Shown: positions 7,840 to 19,062 of the stretch, one piece after another | Numbering within the stretch: the first letter of the stretch is position 1 | How the letters are laid out: every line of letters begins with the position of its first letter | Assembly: GCA_026713185.1 (NCBI GenBank) | Contig: JAPOOX010000274.1 | Coordinates: 1-42,928 of the forward strand | DNA from: Gammaproteobacteria bacterium | Lineage (GTDB): Bacteria > Pseudomonadota > Gammaproteobacteria > Pseudomonadales > Azotimanducaceae | DNA: 42,928 nt | Reading direction: 5' to 3' | Translations under genes and position numbers: made by a program | Notes under the pieces: generated by a model | Told to the model about the DNA's origin: nothing | Database searches by the model: none | The model's input: only the letters and a program-made list of their open reading frames with translations

Positions 7840-8730
7840 ATGCCAGCTATGCGGCTAGAGGATATTAACCAGACGCAGAAGGAACGCTTGTCTCACATCG
7901 ATTTCAAGGTCTGCTTTCTGGGCACCATCGGCCGAAACGACCTAGTAAGCCGATTTGGCATCAAGGAAGCGGCAGCGACCAGGGACATCACCTTGTATAA
8001 GGAACTGGCCCCGAAGAATCTGGAATACGACACCAAGGCCAAAATCTACACACGCTCGTACGCTTTTAAACCGCTTTTCGACTACTCCTCTAGCCAGGCT
8101 CTGGCAGCCCTTGCATACGGATTCGGTGATGACTTCGTTGGTACGCACAAGGGCTTCATTGCGTGCGAGAAGCCCGCACAACTGAACAGGCCCTCCCTAT
8201 CGACGCTGTCTGTTTTAACCCGCGCGATCCATCAAGAAAAGGCGGTAAATATCGGCTACCGCTCCCTGAGCAGCGGCCGAACTACACGTGAAATTGTGCC
8301 ATTTGTACTGGTAGATAATGGTCTGCGCTGGCATGTCCGCGGCTACGACCGACGGCAATCCAGATTCTCAGATTTCGTAATCACGCGCATCATTGACCCG
8401 ACGATCACCGACAGCATGATCAAAGAACATGAGACTCGTGAATCAGATATCCAGTGGAATCGAATCGTAGAACTGGAAATCGTGCCACATCCAAGTCTCA
8501 AGCATCCGAAAACAATAGAAACCGACTACGCCATGGAACACGGCGTGTTGAATGTTAATATTCGAGCCGCCGTCGCGGGTTACGTACTTCGCCGGTGGAA
8601 TGTGGACTGCTCCGAAGACCATAGTCTGGAAGGACCGGAGTACCATCTCTGGCTCAAGAACCGGCAGGCGCTCTATGGCGTGGAAAACCTCGTCATTGCA
8701 CCGGGCTACAACAAGAACGAAGAGGAGTAA
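7840..8730 (+). CDS. WYL-domain transcriptional regulator, BrxR/CapW-like
   Basis: About 296 residues. The N-terminal helix-turn-helix includes [20 protein letters not shown], followed by a linker and a WYL domain ([20 protein letters not shown]; the WHVRGYD signature; [11 protein letters not shown]) and a C-terminal WCX-like extension ([20 protein letters not shown]). This is the architecture of BrxR/CapW regulators that control BREX, CBASS and other defence operons, usually as repressors relieved by a ligand. I choose ATG 7840, which has AGGTGA just upstream; ATG 7804 would begin almost at the predicted transcription start and lacks a ribosome site. It heads the defence operon, 13 bp before the helicase gene, with a perfect palindrome in its promoter. 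The ligand is unknown. Confidence 0.88.
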   Translation: MPAMRLEDINQTQKERLSHIDFKVCFLGTIGRNDLVSRFGIKEAAATRDITLYKELAPKNLEYDTKAKIYTRSYAFKPLFDYSSSQALAALAYGFGDDFVGTHKGFIACEKPAQLNRPSLSTLSVLTRAIHQEKAVNIGYRSLSSGRTTREIVPFVLVDNGLRWHVRGYDRRQSRFSDFVITRIIDPTITDSMIKEHETRESDIQWNRIVELEIVPHPSLKHPKTIETDYAMEHGVLNVNIRAAVAGYVLRRWNVDCSEDHSLEGPEYHLWLKNRQALYGVENLVIAPGYNKNEEE

Positions 8731-8743
8731 CCAAGGAAGGCTC

Positions 8744-11700
8744 ATGCTCAAACTCGAAGACATCAAGAAAGACGCCCAAATCCGCGGCATCCAGGCCGAT
8801 GAGATCGTGCGGGTGGTACAGGTGGAACCGGTCGGCGATAGCGCGCTGACTGTCTACTACAAGGACAGCCAGGGCCGCCTAAGCGAGCAGATGCTGTTCC
8901 GCTCGGATGAAAGGCGTCTCGATCTGGCCGAGGCAGGTCGACCCTGGGCCTTCGATGCCCCGGGTGAAGACTTCAAGCTGGGCCTGGAAGCCTACCGCAT
9001 CACCCAGGCTGCATTATTCGACCCAATGATGGCCGTCCATACCTCCAATGTAGAACCACTTCCTCATCAAATCTCCGCCGTCTATGAGGCCATGCTGCCT
9101 CGCCAGCCTCTCCGTTATGTTCTGGCTGATGATCCAGGTGCCGGAAAGACCATCATGGCCGGCCTGCTCATCCGAGAACTGCTGATGCGCGCTGACGCCA
9201 AGCGCATCCTGGTCGTCTCACCGGGATCCCTCACCGAGCAGTGGCAGGACGAGTTGATGGAAAAGTTCGGTGTCCAGTTCGAGATCTTCAGTCGTGAGAA
9301 GCAGGAACAGTGTGCCTCCGGCAACTACTTCGATGAGCAGAACCAACTCATCTGCCGCCTCGACCAGCTCTCGCGCAACGAGGAGTACCAGGAGAAGCTC
9401 AAGAACACCGAGTGGGATCTAATCATCGTTGACGAGGCCCACAAACTCTCCGCCAACTACTTCGGCAGCAAGGTCAACAAGACCAAACGCTTCCTGCTGG
9501 GAGAACTACTCGGTTCCATCACTCGTCACTTCCTGCTGATGACAGCCACCCCGCACAACGGAAAGGAAGAGGACTTCCAGATCTGGCTCTCGCTGCTGGA
9601 TGGCGACCGCTTCTACGGCAAGTTCCGCGAGGGCGCCCACAAGGTGGATGTCTCCGACATGATGCGCCGCATGGTGAAGGAGGAGCTACTCAAGTTCGAC
9701 GGAACTCCACTGTTCCCTGAGAGACGTGCCTACAGCGCAAACTATGAGCTGTCGGATGCCGAGGCAGCGCTCTATGCGATGGTTACCGATTACGTCCGCA
9801 ACGAGATGAACCGGGCCGATCAACTGATCGATGGTAAACGCAAGGGAACTGTCGGATTCGCACTGACACAGCTCCAACGCCGACTCGCCTCCAGCCCGGA
9901 AGCCATCTATCAGTCACTGAAACGCAGACGCAAGCGCCTTGAATCCCGCTTGGAGGAGATGAAACTACTCGCTCGAGGTCAGCGCTTCCAACAGAACGGT
10001 ATGGCCGAAACTCTGGGCGAGTACGCGGTCAAAAAGCAGATCGAACTACCGGAAGACATCGACGAGCTGGATGACGCACTGAGTGCCGAGGAATTCGAGC
10101 TCTACGCGGACCAGGTCGTTGATCAGGCCACGGCCGCAGAAACCATCCCCGAGTTGGAAGCCGAGATCCTGATCCTCAAGGACCTGGAGCACCAGGCCCT
10201 TGGCGTCGTGCAGTCGGGTAACGACAAGAAATGGGAGGAACTCTCTCACCTCCTGCAGGATCGACCGGAGATGTATACCGCCGGTGGCAACCGCCGCAAG
10301 CTGATCATCTTTACCGAGCACAAAGACACTCTCAATTACCTCGTCGGTCGCATTGGCGGCATGCTGGGCAATCCGGAAGCGGTCATCACCATCCACGGTG
10401 GCGTGAACCGGGATGACCGGCGCAAGGCCCAGGAGGAGTTCCGGAACAACCCCGACGTGTTGGTACTGGTCGCCACGGATGCTGCAGGCGAAGGCGTGAA
10501 CCTGCAAAACGCCAACCTGATGGTCAATTACGACCTGCCCTGGAACCCGAATCGTCTGGAACAGCGCTTTGGCCGTATCCACCGTATTGGCCAGACCGAA
10601 GTCTGCCATCTCTGGAACCTGATCGCCAAGGAGACCCGCGAAGGCGATGTCTTTCAGAAGCTCTTCGACAAACTGGAAGTCGAAAAGCAGGCCCTGGGCG
10701 GCAAGGTATTCGACATTCTCGGCGAGGCCTTTGAGAACCGTTCCCTCAAGGAACTGCTTATCGAAGCGATCCGCTACGGTGAATCGCCAGAGGTTCAGGA
10801 CAGACTCAACCAGGTCATCGATGGTGCATTGGATACCGAGCACTTGAAGGAAATCCTGCGCCGCAACGCCCTCGTTGAACAGCACATGAGCCTGGAAGAC
10901 CTCTATGCCGTCAAAGAGGAGATGGAAAAGGCCGAGGCCCGCAAGCTCCAGCCCTATTTCATCCGCGCCTTTTTCACCGAGGCCTTCCAGAACCTCAGCG
11001 GCGAGATGCGCCCCCGCGAGCCCGGTCGCTTCGAGGTTCGCCATGTACCGGCCGCCATTCGTGAACGCGATCGCGTCATTGGCGAGAGCCGTACCCCGGT
11101 ATTGAAAAAGTACGAACGCATCTGCTTCGAGAAGGAGTTTGTTCGCGTCCATGGCAAACCCATGGCCGACCTGATTCATCCCGGCCACCCTTTAATGCAC
11201 GCTGCCACCGACCTGGTCCTCTCAGCCCACCGCAGCAAGCTCAAGCAAGGCACGGTACTGGTGGATCCGAACGATGATGGTGTTGAACAACGCATCCTGT
11301 TCATGGTGGACCACAGCGTTCGAGAGGCAAACAGTGATCAGCCCAGAGTGGCATCCCGGCGCCTGCAGTTCGTGGAGATTGACCAACACGGTAAAGCATT
11401 CCACGCTGGCTGGGCGCCGCATCTCGACCTCCAGCCTATCGACGACTATGACCTGAAGCTGGTCAAGGACGTACTCAACGCCCCTTGGATCAGCACCAAT
11501 CTGGAAGGCCAGGCGCTCAATCACGCTTCTCAGCATCTGGTGCCTGAGCACTACCAGGAAGTGAAAGCCCGGCGCGAGCGCCAGGGTGACAAGGTGCTCG
11601 CTGCCGTCAATGAACGCCTGGTCAAAGAGATCAACTACTGGTCCGACCGTTACATCAAGTTGAGCGATGATGTCTCCGCAGGAAAGCAACCCCGCATGCA

Positions 11701-12289
11701 GCCGGAGATGGCACGCCGCAGGGTGGATGAACTGACCGAGCGATTGAATCAGCGCAAGCGCGAACTGGAAGCCATGAAGGCTGTAGTTTCCAGCACCCCC
11801 GTAGTAATTGGCGGAGCGCTGGTAATTCCACAGGGCTTGCTGGCCCAGCGTAAGGGAGAGACCACTTTCTGCGCCGATGCCGCAGCCCGCTCTCGTATCG
11901 AAATGGTCGCCATGAACGCAGTCATGGACGTGGAGCGCGGCTTTGGCTACGAGGTAAAGGACGTTTCTGCCGAAAAATGCGGCTGGGATGTCACGGCCAG
12001 GCCACCGGCCAACCCGGATGGCTCCCTCAAGCCGGATCGCCACATCGAAGTGAAGGGCCGAGTCAAGAGCCAGAGCACCATCACGGTCAGTCGCAACGAA
12101 ATCATCTATGCGCTGAACCAGACGGATAAGTTCCTGCTCGCTATCGTGATTGTCGATGGCGATAGCCACGAAGGGCCGCACTACATCCGCAACCCATTCA
12201 CCAGCGAGCCCGACTTTGGCGTCGCCAGCATCAATTATGACCTCGGGGACCTGCTGTCCAAGGCTATAGTGCCGGAGGCAACCCTATGA
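8744..12289 (+). CDS. SNF2-like superfamily 2 helicase with C-terminal DUF3883 domain
   Basis: 1,181 residues, started at ATG 8744 behind a perfect AAGGAAGG ribosome site. Helicase motifs: Walker A PGAGKT near residue 132, DEAH near 230, TATPHNG near 266, then the second RecA lobe with [22 protein letters not shown] and motif [17 protein letters not shown] near 600-612. This HepA/SNF2-type order suggests DNA translocation rather than simple unwinding. A long helical middle follows, and the C-terminus (about 1065-1160: [27 protein letters not shown]) is a DUF3883/NOV_C domain, a PD-(D/E)xK-like fold that keeps an ExK (EVKG) and may be a nuclease or a decayed one. It is comparable to DrmD of DISARM in its SNF2 lobes. 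All motifs look intact. Its stop overlaps the next ORF by ATGA. Confidence 0.93.
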   Translation: MLKLEDIKKDAQIRGIQADEIVRVVQVEPVGDSALTVYYKDSQGRLSEQMLFRSDERRLDLAEAGRPWAFDAPGEDFKLGLEAYRITQAALFDPMMAVHTSNVEPLPHQISAVYEAMLPRQPLRYVLADDPGAGKTIMAGLLIRELLMRADAKRILVVSPGSLTEQWQDELMEKFGVQFEIFSREKQEQCASGNYFDEQNQLICRLDQLSRNEEYQEKLKNTEWDLIIVDEAHKLSANYFGSKVNKTKRFLLGELLGSITRHFLLMTATPHNGKEEDFQIWLSLLDGDRFYGKFREGAHKVDVSDMMRRMVKEELLKFDGTPLFPERRAYSANYELSDAEAALYAMVTDYVRNEMNRADQLIDGKRKGTVGFALTQLQRRLASSPEAIYQSLKRRRKRLESRLEEMKLLARGQRFQQNGMAETLGEYAVKKQIELPEDIDELDDALSAEEFELYADQVVDQATAAETIPELEAEILILKDLEHQALGVVQSGNDKKWEELSHLLQDRPEMYTAGGNRRKLIIFTEHKDTLNYLVGRIGGMLGNPEAVITIHGGVNRDDRRKAQEEFRNNPDVLVLVATDAAGEGVNLQNANLMVNYDLPWNPNRLEQRFGRIHRIGQTEVCHLWNLIAKETREGDVFQKLFDKLEVEKQALGGKVFDILGEAFENRSLKELLIEAIRYGESPEVQDRLNQVIDGALDTEHLKEILRRNALVEQHMSLEDLYAVKEEMEKAEARKLQPYFIRAFFTEAFQNLSGEMRPREPGRFEVRHVPAAIRERDRVIGESRTPVLKKYERICFEKEFVRVHGKPMADLIHPGHPLMHAATDLVLSAHRSKLKQGTVLVDPNDDGVEQRILFMVDHSVREANSDQPRVASRRLQFVEIDQHGKAFHAGWAPHLDLQPIDDYDLKLVKDVLNAPWISTNLEGQALNHASQHLVPEHYQEVKARRERQGDKVLAAVNERLVKEINYWSDRYIKLSDDVSAGKQPRMQPEMARRRVDELTERLNQRKRELEAMKAVVSSTPVVIGGALVIPQGLLAQRKGETTFCADAAARSRIEMVAMNAVMDVERGFGYEVKDVSAEKCGWDVTARPPANPDGSLKPDRHIEVKGRVKSQSTITVSRNEIIYALNQTDKFLLAIVIVDGDSHEGPHYIRNPFTSEPDFGVASINYDLGDLLSKAIVPEATL

Positions 12290-12459
12290 CTTCAAATGAA
12301 ATTTATCGAGCGCAGGGCTTTCAAGACCCAGAAATAGAGACGCCACCGCGAGGGTGGCGTCGGGCCGAGGATGCTATCCCCGGTGGGGTTAATGCCCGGA
12401 ACTATAGGTTCACAACCTCCCATTGTCAAGGGTTGCCACGCGAGGGGCAAGGATTGTGA
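12286..12459 (+). CDS. 57-codon ORF coupled to both helicase and NYN genes
   Basis: This ORF has GGAGG at 12274-12278, seven bases before ATG 12286. The ATG overlaps the helicase stop (ATGA) and its own TGA overlaps the GTG start of the NYN gene (GTGA at 12456-12459), so ribosomes could pass through all three. The predicted peptide is polar and Arg/Gly/Pro-rich ([17 protein letters not shown], then [10 protein letters not shown]), with no membrane segment, and resembles nothing I know. The ribosome site and two stop/start overlaps argue for translation. The alternative is that the segment matters as RNA, because it contains a perfect 9-bp hairpin, and that the frame serves only for translational coupling. 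Comparison with other copies of the operon would decide. Confidence 0.55.
   Translation: MTSNEIYRAQGFQDPEIETPPRGWRRAEDAIPGGVNARNYRFTTSHCQGLPREGQGL
12339..12361 (+). other. Perfect RNA hairpin within the 57-codon ORF
   Basis: GACGCCACC and GGTGGCGTC pair perfectly (9 bp) around a GCGAG pentaloop. A smaller CCCC-GGT-GGGG stem follows about 20 bp downstream. There is no U-tract, so it is not an intrinsic terminator. It lies about 95 bp upstream of the NYN nuclease start and could be a processing site, an attenuator of the downstream genes or the target of the NYN protein. Confidence 0.5.
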
Positions 12460-13073
12460 ACCGCGTCATCAGCTATATCGACGGCTTCAATTTTTGCTTT
12501 GGCCTGCGTGCCAAAGGCTGGCGACAGTACTACTGGCTGGATCTGGCGGCCATGACCCGATCCTTCCTGAAGCCCGGACAGCAGTTTGAGCACTGTCACT
12601 ACTTTACCGCCCGGATTCGCCAGCAACCTAATGGCCAAAGCACCAAACGTCAGTCCCTGTGGCTGGACGCGCTGGCCACACGGGGAGAGATTACCTGCCA
12701 CTTTGGCCACTATCTGCCAAAAGATCAGCAATGCCGAACCTGTGGCGCCAAGTGGGTCAGTCACGAGGAAAAAATGACCGACGTCAACATCGCCACCCAG
12801 CTGCTGGTCGATGCCTACGACGACCACTATGACACTGCCATCATTGTGTCGGGTGATAGCGACCTGACCACACCGGTCAGGCAAATCAGAAACCACTTCC
12901 CGAACAAGCGGCTGATTATCGCCTTCCCGCCCACCCGACGTTCGGCGAAACTCAAAAAAGCGGCTCACGGGCATTTCGTCATTGGCGCGGACAAACTGCG
13001 ACAAAACCTTTTACCCAACGAGATTACGACACCCCGCGGCTATGTGCTCAAACGCCCGGCTCGCTGGTACTGA
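12456..13073 (+). CDS. NYN-domain (PIN-like, LabA/DUF88 type) nuclease
   Basis: 205 residues from a GTG start at 12456 that overlaps the preceding stop. The NYN domain spans nearly the whole chain: the first strand and catalytic Asp in SYIDGFNF (Asp9), the conserved MTDVNIA (Asp109), and IIVSGDSDL (Asp134 and Asp136), then [19 protein letters not shown]. These acidic residues form the metal site of NYN/PIN ribonucleases, so the active site looks intact. A CxxC (CRTCGAKW, near residue 90) may be part of a zinc-binding insertion. NYN proteins generally act on RNA. Its position between a helicase and a DNA methylase in one operon is unusual for a DNA restriction system and suggests an RNA-directed step or self-regulation. 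Eleven bases separate it from the methylase start. Confidence 0.88.
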   Translation: MNRVISYIDGFNFCFGLRAKGWRQYYWLDLAAMTRSFLKPGQQFEHCHYFTARIRQQPNGQSTKRQSLWLDALATRGEITCHFGHYLPKDQQCRTCGAKWVSHEEKMTDVNIATQLLVDAYDDHYDTAIIVSGDSDLTTPVRQIRNHFPNKRLIIAFPPTRRSAKLKKAAHGHFVIGADKLRQNLLPNEITTPRGYVLKRPARWY

Positions 13074-13083
13074 AAGACCTGAT

Positions 13084-15987
13084 ATGACAAAGATAAAAAC
13101 CCCCAAAAAACTGATTGAGGTTGCACTTCCGCTGGATGACATCAACGCAGCGGCAGCGCGAGAAAAGTCCATTCGGCACGGTCATCCCTCAACCTTACAT
13201 CTGTGGTGGGCGCGCCGACCTTTGGCTGCAGCGAGAGCCGTGTTGTTTGCACAAATGGTCAACGATCCCGGATACCAGCAAGGAGAAGGATTCAAGTATG
13301 GTGTTAACAAGAAAGAGGCCGAGATCAAACGCGAGAAGCTCTTTCAGATAATCCGTGATTTGGTGAAGTGGGAAAACACCAATAATGAGGAGGTGCTGAA
13401 TCGGGCACGTGAGGTGATCTGGGAAAGCTGGCATGAAACTTGTTATCTAAACCGCAATCATCCCCAAGCAGCAGAACTTTTCAATCCAGATAAACTCCCG
13501 GCCTTTCATGATCCATTTGCGGGCGGAGGGGCGATCCCACTGGAGGCGCAGCGACTGGGATTAGAAAGTTATGCCAGTGACTTGAATCCAGTGGCGGTGA
13601 TGATCAACAAAGCCATGATCGAGATTCCACCGAAGTTTTCCGGGCAATGGCCAGTAGGTCCTCTGCCCCAAGGCGAGAAACAACGAAGGCTGATGGATGA
13701 CTGGTCTGGCGCCAGAGGAATGGCCGAGGATGTGCGTCGTTACGGCCACTGGATGCGGGAGGAAGCCTTCAAGCGTATCGGCCACTTCTACCCCAAGATC
13801 AAGATAACTCCTGAGATGGTCAACGAACGCCCCGACCTGAAAGCCTATGAAGGCGTAGAGCTGACTGTGATTGCCTGGCTGTGGGCCAGAACGGTGAAAA
13901 GTCCCAACCCGGCTTTCAGTGATGTGGATGTCCCCTTGGTGCGCTCCTTTGTACTGTCCTCCAAAAAAGGCAAAGAGGCATGGGTAGAGCCGGTGATCGA
14001 GGGTAGCAGCTATCGCTTTGAAGTCAGGATGGGCAAACAGCCTACTGATGCCATTGCAGGTACGGTCGAACGTACTGGTGCCACTTGCATCATGTCGCAA
14101 ACGGCGATGCCATTTAAATATGTACGTGAGGAAGGCAAAGCTGGTCGAATGGGCGAGCGGCTAATGGCAATCGTTGCCGAGGGTACTCGAGGTCGAGTAT
14201 ACCTCTCCCCCACGGAAGAAATGATACAAGTAGCTCGGTCGGCACAGCCGGAATGGAAGCCAGAACATGCGCTGCCCGAAAATCCGAGGGACTTCAAAAC
14301 ACCGAATTATGGGCTCAATACCTTCGGCGACCTCTTCACCCCCCGCCAGCTTGTGGCCTTGACTACCTTCTCAGATCTGGTTCAGGATGCCCGCAACAAA
14401 GCCATCGCTGATGCCAAAACCGCCGGCCTGCCGGATGATGGTGAGGGTCTGGCCCAAGACGGCTCAGGGGCTACGGCTTACGGGGATGCGGTGGCGGTTT
14501 ATTTGGGGTTCATCTCAGACAAAGTATCCGATTACTGGTCGTCAATCTGTAGCTGGCACTCATCTGGCGAGAAGATGAGAAACACTTTTGGGAGACAAGC
14601 TATCCCCATGGTTTGGGATTATGCAGAAGCTAACCCCTTTTGTACGTCTTCCGGAAACTGGATGGCTATGACAGATTGGACCTGGAAAGCTTTGGCCCAC
14701 ACTCCAGCAAACCGATCTGGCCATGCAAAACAGGATGATGCTGCAATACAGTCGTTTAGCCAAAACAAGTTGATTTCAACTGACCCACCCTATTACGACA
14801 ATATTGGCTATGCTGACCTGTCAGACTTTTTCTATGTTTGGATGCGTCGCTCACTGCGGAATATCTACCCCACATTGTTCGGCACCATGGCGGTACCAAA
14901 AGCTGAGGAGTTGGTAGCAACGCCATATCGCCATGGGAGCAAAGAAAAAGCCGAAACCTTCTTTATGGGTGGCATGACCCATGCGATCCAAAACCTGGCG
15001 GTTCAAGCACATCCTGCTTTTCCGGTATCCATCTACTACGCCTTCAAACAGGCGGAGACCAAGGAAGGCAGCACCACCAGCACCGGTTGGGTGACCTTCC
15101 TGGAAGCGGTGATCCAGGCTGGATTCTCCATTGATGGCACTTGGCCCATGCGTACCGAGATGGCCAATCGCATGATCGGCTCCGGCACCAACGCCCTGGC
15201 CTCCTCCATCGTCCTGGTCTGCCGCAAACGCGAACCGAACGCCGACTCCATCTCCCGCCGCGACTTCCAGCGTCAGTTACGCGAGGAGATACCCGAGGCG
15301 CTGGAAACCATGATCGGTGGCGAGACCGGCCAGACACCCATTGCGCCTGTGGACCTGGCCCAGGCCGCCATCGGCCCCGGCATGGCGATCTTCTCCAAGT
15401 ACGCCGCCGTGCTGAACCAGGACGGTTCCAAAATGCGCGTGCACGACGCCTTGGTATTGATCAACCGCGCCATCACCGATTACCTGAGCCCGGAATCCGG
15501 CAACTTCGACGCCGATACCCAATTCTGCTCCAGCTGGTTCGACCAGTATGGATGGAGTACAGGCCCTTTTGGTGAAGCAGACACTTTAGCCCGCGCCAAA
15601 GGCACCAGCGTAGACGGTGTACGCGAGGCTGGCGTTGTGGAATCTGGTGGCGGCAAGGTACGGCTCCTTAAATGGAGCGAATACGAAGCGGATTGGGATC
15701 CCACCCAAGACAACCGCACGCCCATCTGGGAAGCCTGCCATCAGATGATCCGCCGTCTCAACAAACAGGGTGAATCAGCCGCTGGCGAATTACTGGCCAA
15801 GATGCCAGAGAAAGGCGAATCCATCCGCCAGCTCGCCTATCACCTCTACACCCTCTGCGAACGCAAAAAGTGGGCGGAAGAAGCCCGTGCCTATAACGAA
15901 TTGATCGGGTCCTGGCATGCCATCGTCGCCGCCTCTCACGAGGTCGGCCATCGTGGCACGCAGACAGAACTCGAACTGGACCTTTGA
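13084..15987 (+). CDS. DUF1156-family amino-methyltransferase (COG1743-like DNA methylase)
   Basis: 967 residues from ATG 13084; the ribosome site is weak (GAAAGA). The N-terminus is a typical DUF1156 domain: [20 protein letters not shown], then [23 protein letters not shown]-binding motif I is DPFAGGG near residue 142 and the catalytic amino-methyltransferase motif IV is DPPYYDN near residue 567, followed by [11 protein letters not shown]. The large gap between the motifs is normal for this family. Substrate is expected to be adenine N6 or cytosine N4 in DNA; the recognition sequence cannot be read from the gene. In this operon it should mark self DNA while the helicase and ATPase act on unmodified DNA. 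All motifs are present. Base composition is somewhat more AT-rich in the first two-thirds than in the last third, hinting at mosaic origin. Confidence 0.92.
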   Translation: MTKIKTPKKLIEVALPLDDINAAAAREKSIRHGHPSTLHLWWARRPLAAARAVLFAQMVNDPGYQQGEGFKYGVNKKEAEIKREKLFQIIRDLVKWENTNNEEVLNRAREVIWESWHETCYLNRNHPQAAELFNPDKLPAFHDPFAGGGAIPLEAQRLGLESYASDLNPVAVMINKAMIEIPPKFSGQWPVGPLPQGEKQRRLMDDWSGARGMAEDVRRYGHWMREEAFKRIGHFYPKIKITPEMVNERPDLKAYEGVELTVIAWLWARTVKSPNPAFSDVDVPLVRSFVLSSKKGKEAWVEPVIEGSSYRFEVRMGKQPTDAIAGTVERTGATCIMSQTAMPFKYVREEGKAGRMGERLMAIVAEGTRGRVYLSPTEEMIQVARSAQPEWKPEHALPENPRDFKTPNYGLNTFGDLFTPRQLVALTTFSDLVQDARNKAIADAKTAGLPDDGEGLAQDGSGATAYGDAVAVYLGFISDKVSDYWSSICSWHSSGEKMRNTFGRQAIPMVWDYAEANPFCTSSGNWMAMTDWTWKALAHTPANRSGHAKQDDAAIQSFSQNKLISTDPPYYDNIGYADLSDFFYVWMRRSLRNIYPTLFGTMAVPKAEELVATPYRHGSKEKAETFFMGGMTHAIQNLAVQAHPAFPVSIYYAFKQAETKEGSTTSTGWVTFLEAVIQAGFSIDGTWPMRTEMANRMIGSGTNALASSIVLVCRKREPNADSISRRDFQRQLREEIPEALETMIGGETGQTPIAPVDLAQAAIGPGMAIFSKYAAVLNQDGSKMRVHDALVLINRAITDYLSPESGNFDADTQFCSSWFDQYGWSTGPFGEADTLARAKGTSVDGVREAGVVESGGGKVRLLKWSEYEADWDPTQDNRTPIWEACHQMIRRLNKQGESAAGELLAKMPEKGESIRQLAYHLYTLCERKKWAEEARAYNELIGSWHAIVAASHEVGHRGTQTELELDL

Positions 15988-15997
15988 GGAGTAAACC

Positions 15998-18793
15998 ATG
16001 AGCTTGAAACCCTGGCGAGAGATCGCCCGCCCGCACAAGGACGTACTGGAAGGTACTTTCAAACAGTCCGAGTTTGCGGCTGACATCACCCAGGTAGCCA
16101 ACGGTACCGCAACCGACGAATATCAGGATGCCGAGAAATTTTTCTCCCGGACCTATATCACTGAGGGTATGCGGCTGCTACTGATCTCGGTAGCTCAACG
16201 CCTGGCCAGCCATGGGGGTGACCCGGTCATCCAGCTACAAACCGCTTTTGGTGGTGGTAAGACCCATACTCTTTTGGCGGTTTATCACCTGGCTTCACTA
16301 GAGGTAGGCACAGACAAACTCGCCGGTATTCCGCCTGTACTGGATGAGGCGGGCATCCAGAGCCTGCCACATGCCAAGGTCGCTGTGATTGACGGTATCA
16401 ATCTATCGCCCAGTCAACCCAGGCAATACGGTGGCGTTACCGTCAACACCCTCTGGGGTGAGCTGGCCTGGCAACTACTCGGCGAGGAAGGCTATCAGAT
16501 GGTCGCCGACAGCGATGCCTATGGCACATCACCCGGCAAAGAGGTACTGACCGTCCTCGTCCATAAGGCTGCGCCCTGCGTGATCCTGATCGATGAGTTG
16601 GTGGCCTTTATCCGCCAGCTGGAATTAGGCAAACGGTTCAAGGCAGGCACCTTCGACAGCAATATGAGCTTTATCCAGGCTCTAACTGAGGCGATGAAAG
16701 CCGTACCAAATGCCATTATGTTGGCGTCATTGCCAGCATCAGAACTGGAAGCTGGCGGCACCATGGGGAAGCAAGCGCTTGAATCGATAGAGAAGTATTT
16801 TGCCCGCATAGAGAACGTTTGGAAGCCGGTTGGTACGGAAGAGGCCTTTGAGATTGTGCGTCGTCGCCTGTTTGAGACCCCCGGTGAGCGCGCCGAGGTA
16901 GAGGGTATCTGCCGCCAGTTCTCCGACTTCTATCGCCACAATGCGGAGATGTTTCCGGTCGAGACCCAATCCAACGAATATTTCGAGCGCCTGTGCCGCT
17001 CCTACCCGATCCATCCGGAGATTTTCGACCGCCTGTACGAGGACTGGTCCACGCTGGAGAAATTCCAGCGCACCCGTGGTGTGCTGCAGTACATGGCCAT
17101 CGTCATCCATCGCCTGTGGAACTCGGATAACAAGGATGCACTGATCATGCCCGGCTCATTGCCACTGGAAGACAGCAATGTCCGCAACAAGAGCATCCAC
17201 TACCTGCCGCAGGGTTGGGAACCAGTGATCGAGCGCGAAGTGGATGGTACTCGCTCTGCCCCCTATGACATTGATGGTCATCACACGCTGTTCGGCGGGG
17301 TGCAAGCCGCACGCCGCACAGCTCGGACCATCTTCCTGGGCAGCGCACCTTCGACACGGGAACAGATGATCCGTGGCATCCAGGTCGAACGCGTCCTCAT
17401 GGGGACGGTACAGCCCGGACAAACCATCGGCGTCTTCGAAGATGTGCTCAAGCGTCTGCGTGATCGCCTGCACTACCTCTATTCCGACAAGGACCGTTAT
17501 TGGCTGGATACCATGCCTAACCTGCGCCGGGAGATGGAGAGCCGCAAGCAGAACATCAACGAGCGAGAAGAACTGCTACCGCTGTTGAAGACCCGCGTCA
17601 CCGGGGTGTTTGGACGCATTCACCAGTTTGGTGGCGTCCATGTCTTCACACCGTCTGCCGACGTGCCCGATGACTATGCAACGGGACCACGACTCGTCGT
17701 ACTGCCAACCAATGGCGCCTACAGCCGCAGCGAGACCAACCAGGCATTCGCTGCTGCGGAAGAGATCCTGCGTAACCGTGGCGATCAACCCCGGCAGAAA
17801 CAGAACCGTCTGATCTTCCTGGCACCCGATTACGATGTGGTCAGCCGCCTCAAGGAACAGGGCCGAATTTTCCTGGCTTGGCAATCCATCGTAGCTGATA
17901 TTGAGAGCGGCACCCTGAACCAGGACTTCTCGCACCTGAATCAGGCCAAACGCAATCGCTATGGCGCTGATCAATCCCTTTCCCAACTGGTACGTGAAAC
18001 CTACAAGTGGTTGATCGCGCCGATCGAAGAATTCGTCAAAGGCAAACCGACACTGAATTGGGAAGTGGTTTCAGTTTCGCCCACCGCTCCGAATCTGATC
18101 CATGCCATCGAGGAAAAACTGCGTGAGGAGGAATGGCTGATCTACGAGTGGTCGCCCATTCACCTGCGCAACGTGCTGAACCAGTGGTATCTGAAAGATG
18201 GTGTGGAAGATGTCAGCGCCCTCAAGGTCTGGCAGGACAGCTGTCACTACCTTTACCTGCCACGCCTTGTCAATGACAATGTTTTCCGCAATGCCATCAA
18301 CCAGGGTGTCGAGAGTGAAGACTTCTTTGCCTTTGCCTCTGGCAAGGAAGGCGACCGTTACCTCGGCTTTAACTTTGGGCGTGGTTCCTTCGCTAACTTG
18401 GATGAATCATCGCTGCTGATAGATCGCGAGGCTGCGGTAGCCTACCGCGAGCGCACACAGCAGCCATCCCAGCCCGGCCCGGAGCCCGGCGATGTGGGGA
18501 CACCAATCCCAACGCCCGGCGACACCGGGGAAACCGACACGACCACACCTGCCGCAACCAGGAAACAGTTCTACGGCACTATCTCGCTCGACCCGGTTAA
18601 AGCCAAGATAGATTTCGCCACCATCATGGACGAAGTGGTCCAGCATTTCACCGCCAAGCTTGGAGTCGATGTAACGATCTCGGTGGAGATCGAAGCAAAA
18701 AGCAATGTAGGCTTTGATGAAGGACTTCAGCGTACCGTAAGGGAAAACTGCAACGTGCTGCGCTTCAGCAATGCGGAGTTTGAAGAGGAATAA
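15998..18793 (+). CDS. DUF499-family P-loop ATPase (BrxC/PglY-like)
   Basis: 931 residues from ATG 15998 with GAGGAG eight bases upstream and 10 bp after the methylase stop. It begins with the family signature [20 protein letters not shown]. Walker A is FGGGKTH near residues 83-90 and Walker B is [10 protein letters not shown] near 193-202; sensor-like ASLPASE follows. The family is related to the large ATPases BrxC/PglY of BREX and Pgl systems, which are thought to remodel or load DNA-processing partners. The C-terminus has a Pro/Gly/Thr-rich linker (about residues 824-850) and then a small folded domain ([20 protein letters not shown] onward), which probably binds DNA or a partner. Pairing with a DUF1156 methylase is a recurrent genomic association as far as I recall. 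Motifs are complete. Confidence 0.92.
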   Translation: MSLKPWREIARPHKDVLEGTFKQSEFAADITQVANGTATDEYQDAEKFFSRTYITEGMRLLLISVAQRLASHGGDPVIQLQTAFGGGKTHTLLAVYHLASLEVGTDKLAGIPPVLDEAGIQSLPHAKVAVIDGINLSPSQPRQYGGVTVNTLWGELAWQLLGEEGYQMVADSDAYGTSPGKEVLTVLVHKAAPCVILIDELVAFIRQLELGKRFKAGTFDSNMSFIQALTEAMKAVPNAIMLASLPASELEAGGTMGKQALESIEKYFARIENVWKPVGTEEAFEIVRRRLFETPGERAEVEGICRQFSDFYRHNAEMFPVETQSNEYFERLCRSYPIHPEIFDRLYEDWSTLEKFQRTRGVLQYMAIVIHRLWNSDNKDALIMPGSLPLEDSNVRNKSIHYLPQGWEPVIEREVDGTRSAPYDIDGHHTLFGGVQAARRTARTIFLGSAPSTREQMIRGIQVERVLMGTVQPGQTIGVFEDVLKRLRDRLHYLYSDKDRYWLDTMPNLRREMESRKQNINEREELLPLLKTRVTGVFGRIHQFGGVHVFTPSADVPDDYATGPRLVVLPTNGAYSRSETNQAFAAAEEILRNRGDQPRQKQNRLIFLAPDYDVVSRLKEQGRIFLAWQSIVADIESGTLNQDFSHLNQAKRNRYGADQSLSQLVRETYKWLIAPIEEFVKGKPTLNWEVVSVSPTAPNLIHAIEEKLREEEWLIYEWSPIHLRNVLNQWYLKDGVEDVSALKVWQDSCHYLYLPRLVNDNVFRNAINQGVESEDFFAFASGKEGDRYLGFNFGRGSFANLDESSLLIDREAAVAYRERTQQPSQPGPEPGDVGTPIPTPGDTGETDTTTPAATRKQFYGTISLDPVKAKIDFATIMDEVVQHFTAKLGVDVTISVEIEAKSNVGFDEGLQRTVRENCNVLRFSNAEFEEE

Positions 18794-18795
18794 TC

Positions 18796-19059
18796 ATGCC
18801 AGGCAAAACCTCAAATAATTTCATGCGGATTCTCCGTGCTGCATGGACCTTGCTTATCGCAATGGTGCGCTTTCTGGCTCGTATCGTGGACTTGCTGGCA
18901 GAAGGCGCCAAGGCGCCTGACACAAACGACGCCACCGATCACGCTGTTCGTGGCGGTGTATTGAACTACCGTACCGGTAAACTGAGAGATGCGCTCACCC
19001 AAAATCCGCCAGATGACCTCATTATCCTGCAAAACGACCGGGAAATCGCCGCGTGTTAA
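18796..19059 (+). CDS. Small protein with amphipathic/membrane-prone helix, last gene of the operon
   Basis: 87 residues starting two bases after the DUF499 stop, with GAGG upstream in the end of that gene. Residues 9-36 (FMRILRAAWTLLIAMVRFLA and on) form a long helix with Arg on one face, hydrophobic enough to lie on or in the membrane. Then AKAPDTNDATDHAVRGGVLN is polar and looks conserved. The last 25 or so residues abut a breakpoint shared with a truncated helicase on the other strand, so the C-terminus may have been replaced. No known domain. Tight spacing suggests it works with the ATPase, for example as a membrane tether. Confidence 0.65.
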   Translation: MPGKTSNNFMRILRAAWTLLIAMVRFLARIVDLLAEGAKAPDTNDATDHAVRGGVLNYRTGKLRDALTQNPPDDLIILQNDREIAAC

Positions 19060-19062
19060 ACA

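Noticed and set aside
10046-11188. Long minus-strand open frame of 380 codons opposite the helicase gene
   Set aside because: Shadow of the helicase reading frame in GC-rich codons; no ribosome site, no recognisable domain, and the opposite strand carries full helicase motifs.
11222-12181. Minus-strand open frame of 319 codons opposite the helicase C-terminal region
   Set aside because: Antisense shadow of the DUF3883 end of the helicase.
8744-18793. Calling the operon DISARM or BREX outright
   Set aside because: DISARM needs DrmA/DrmB (DUF1998)/DrmC and BREX needs PglZ; none is present. Only the helicase, methylase, ATPase and regulator types are shared.
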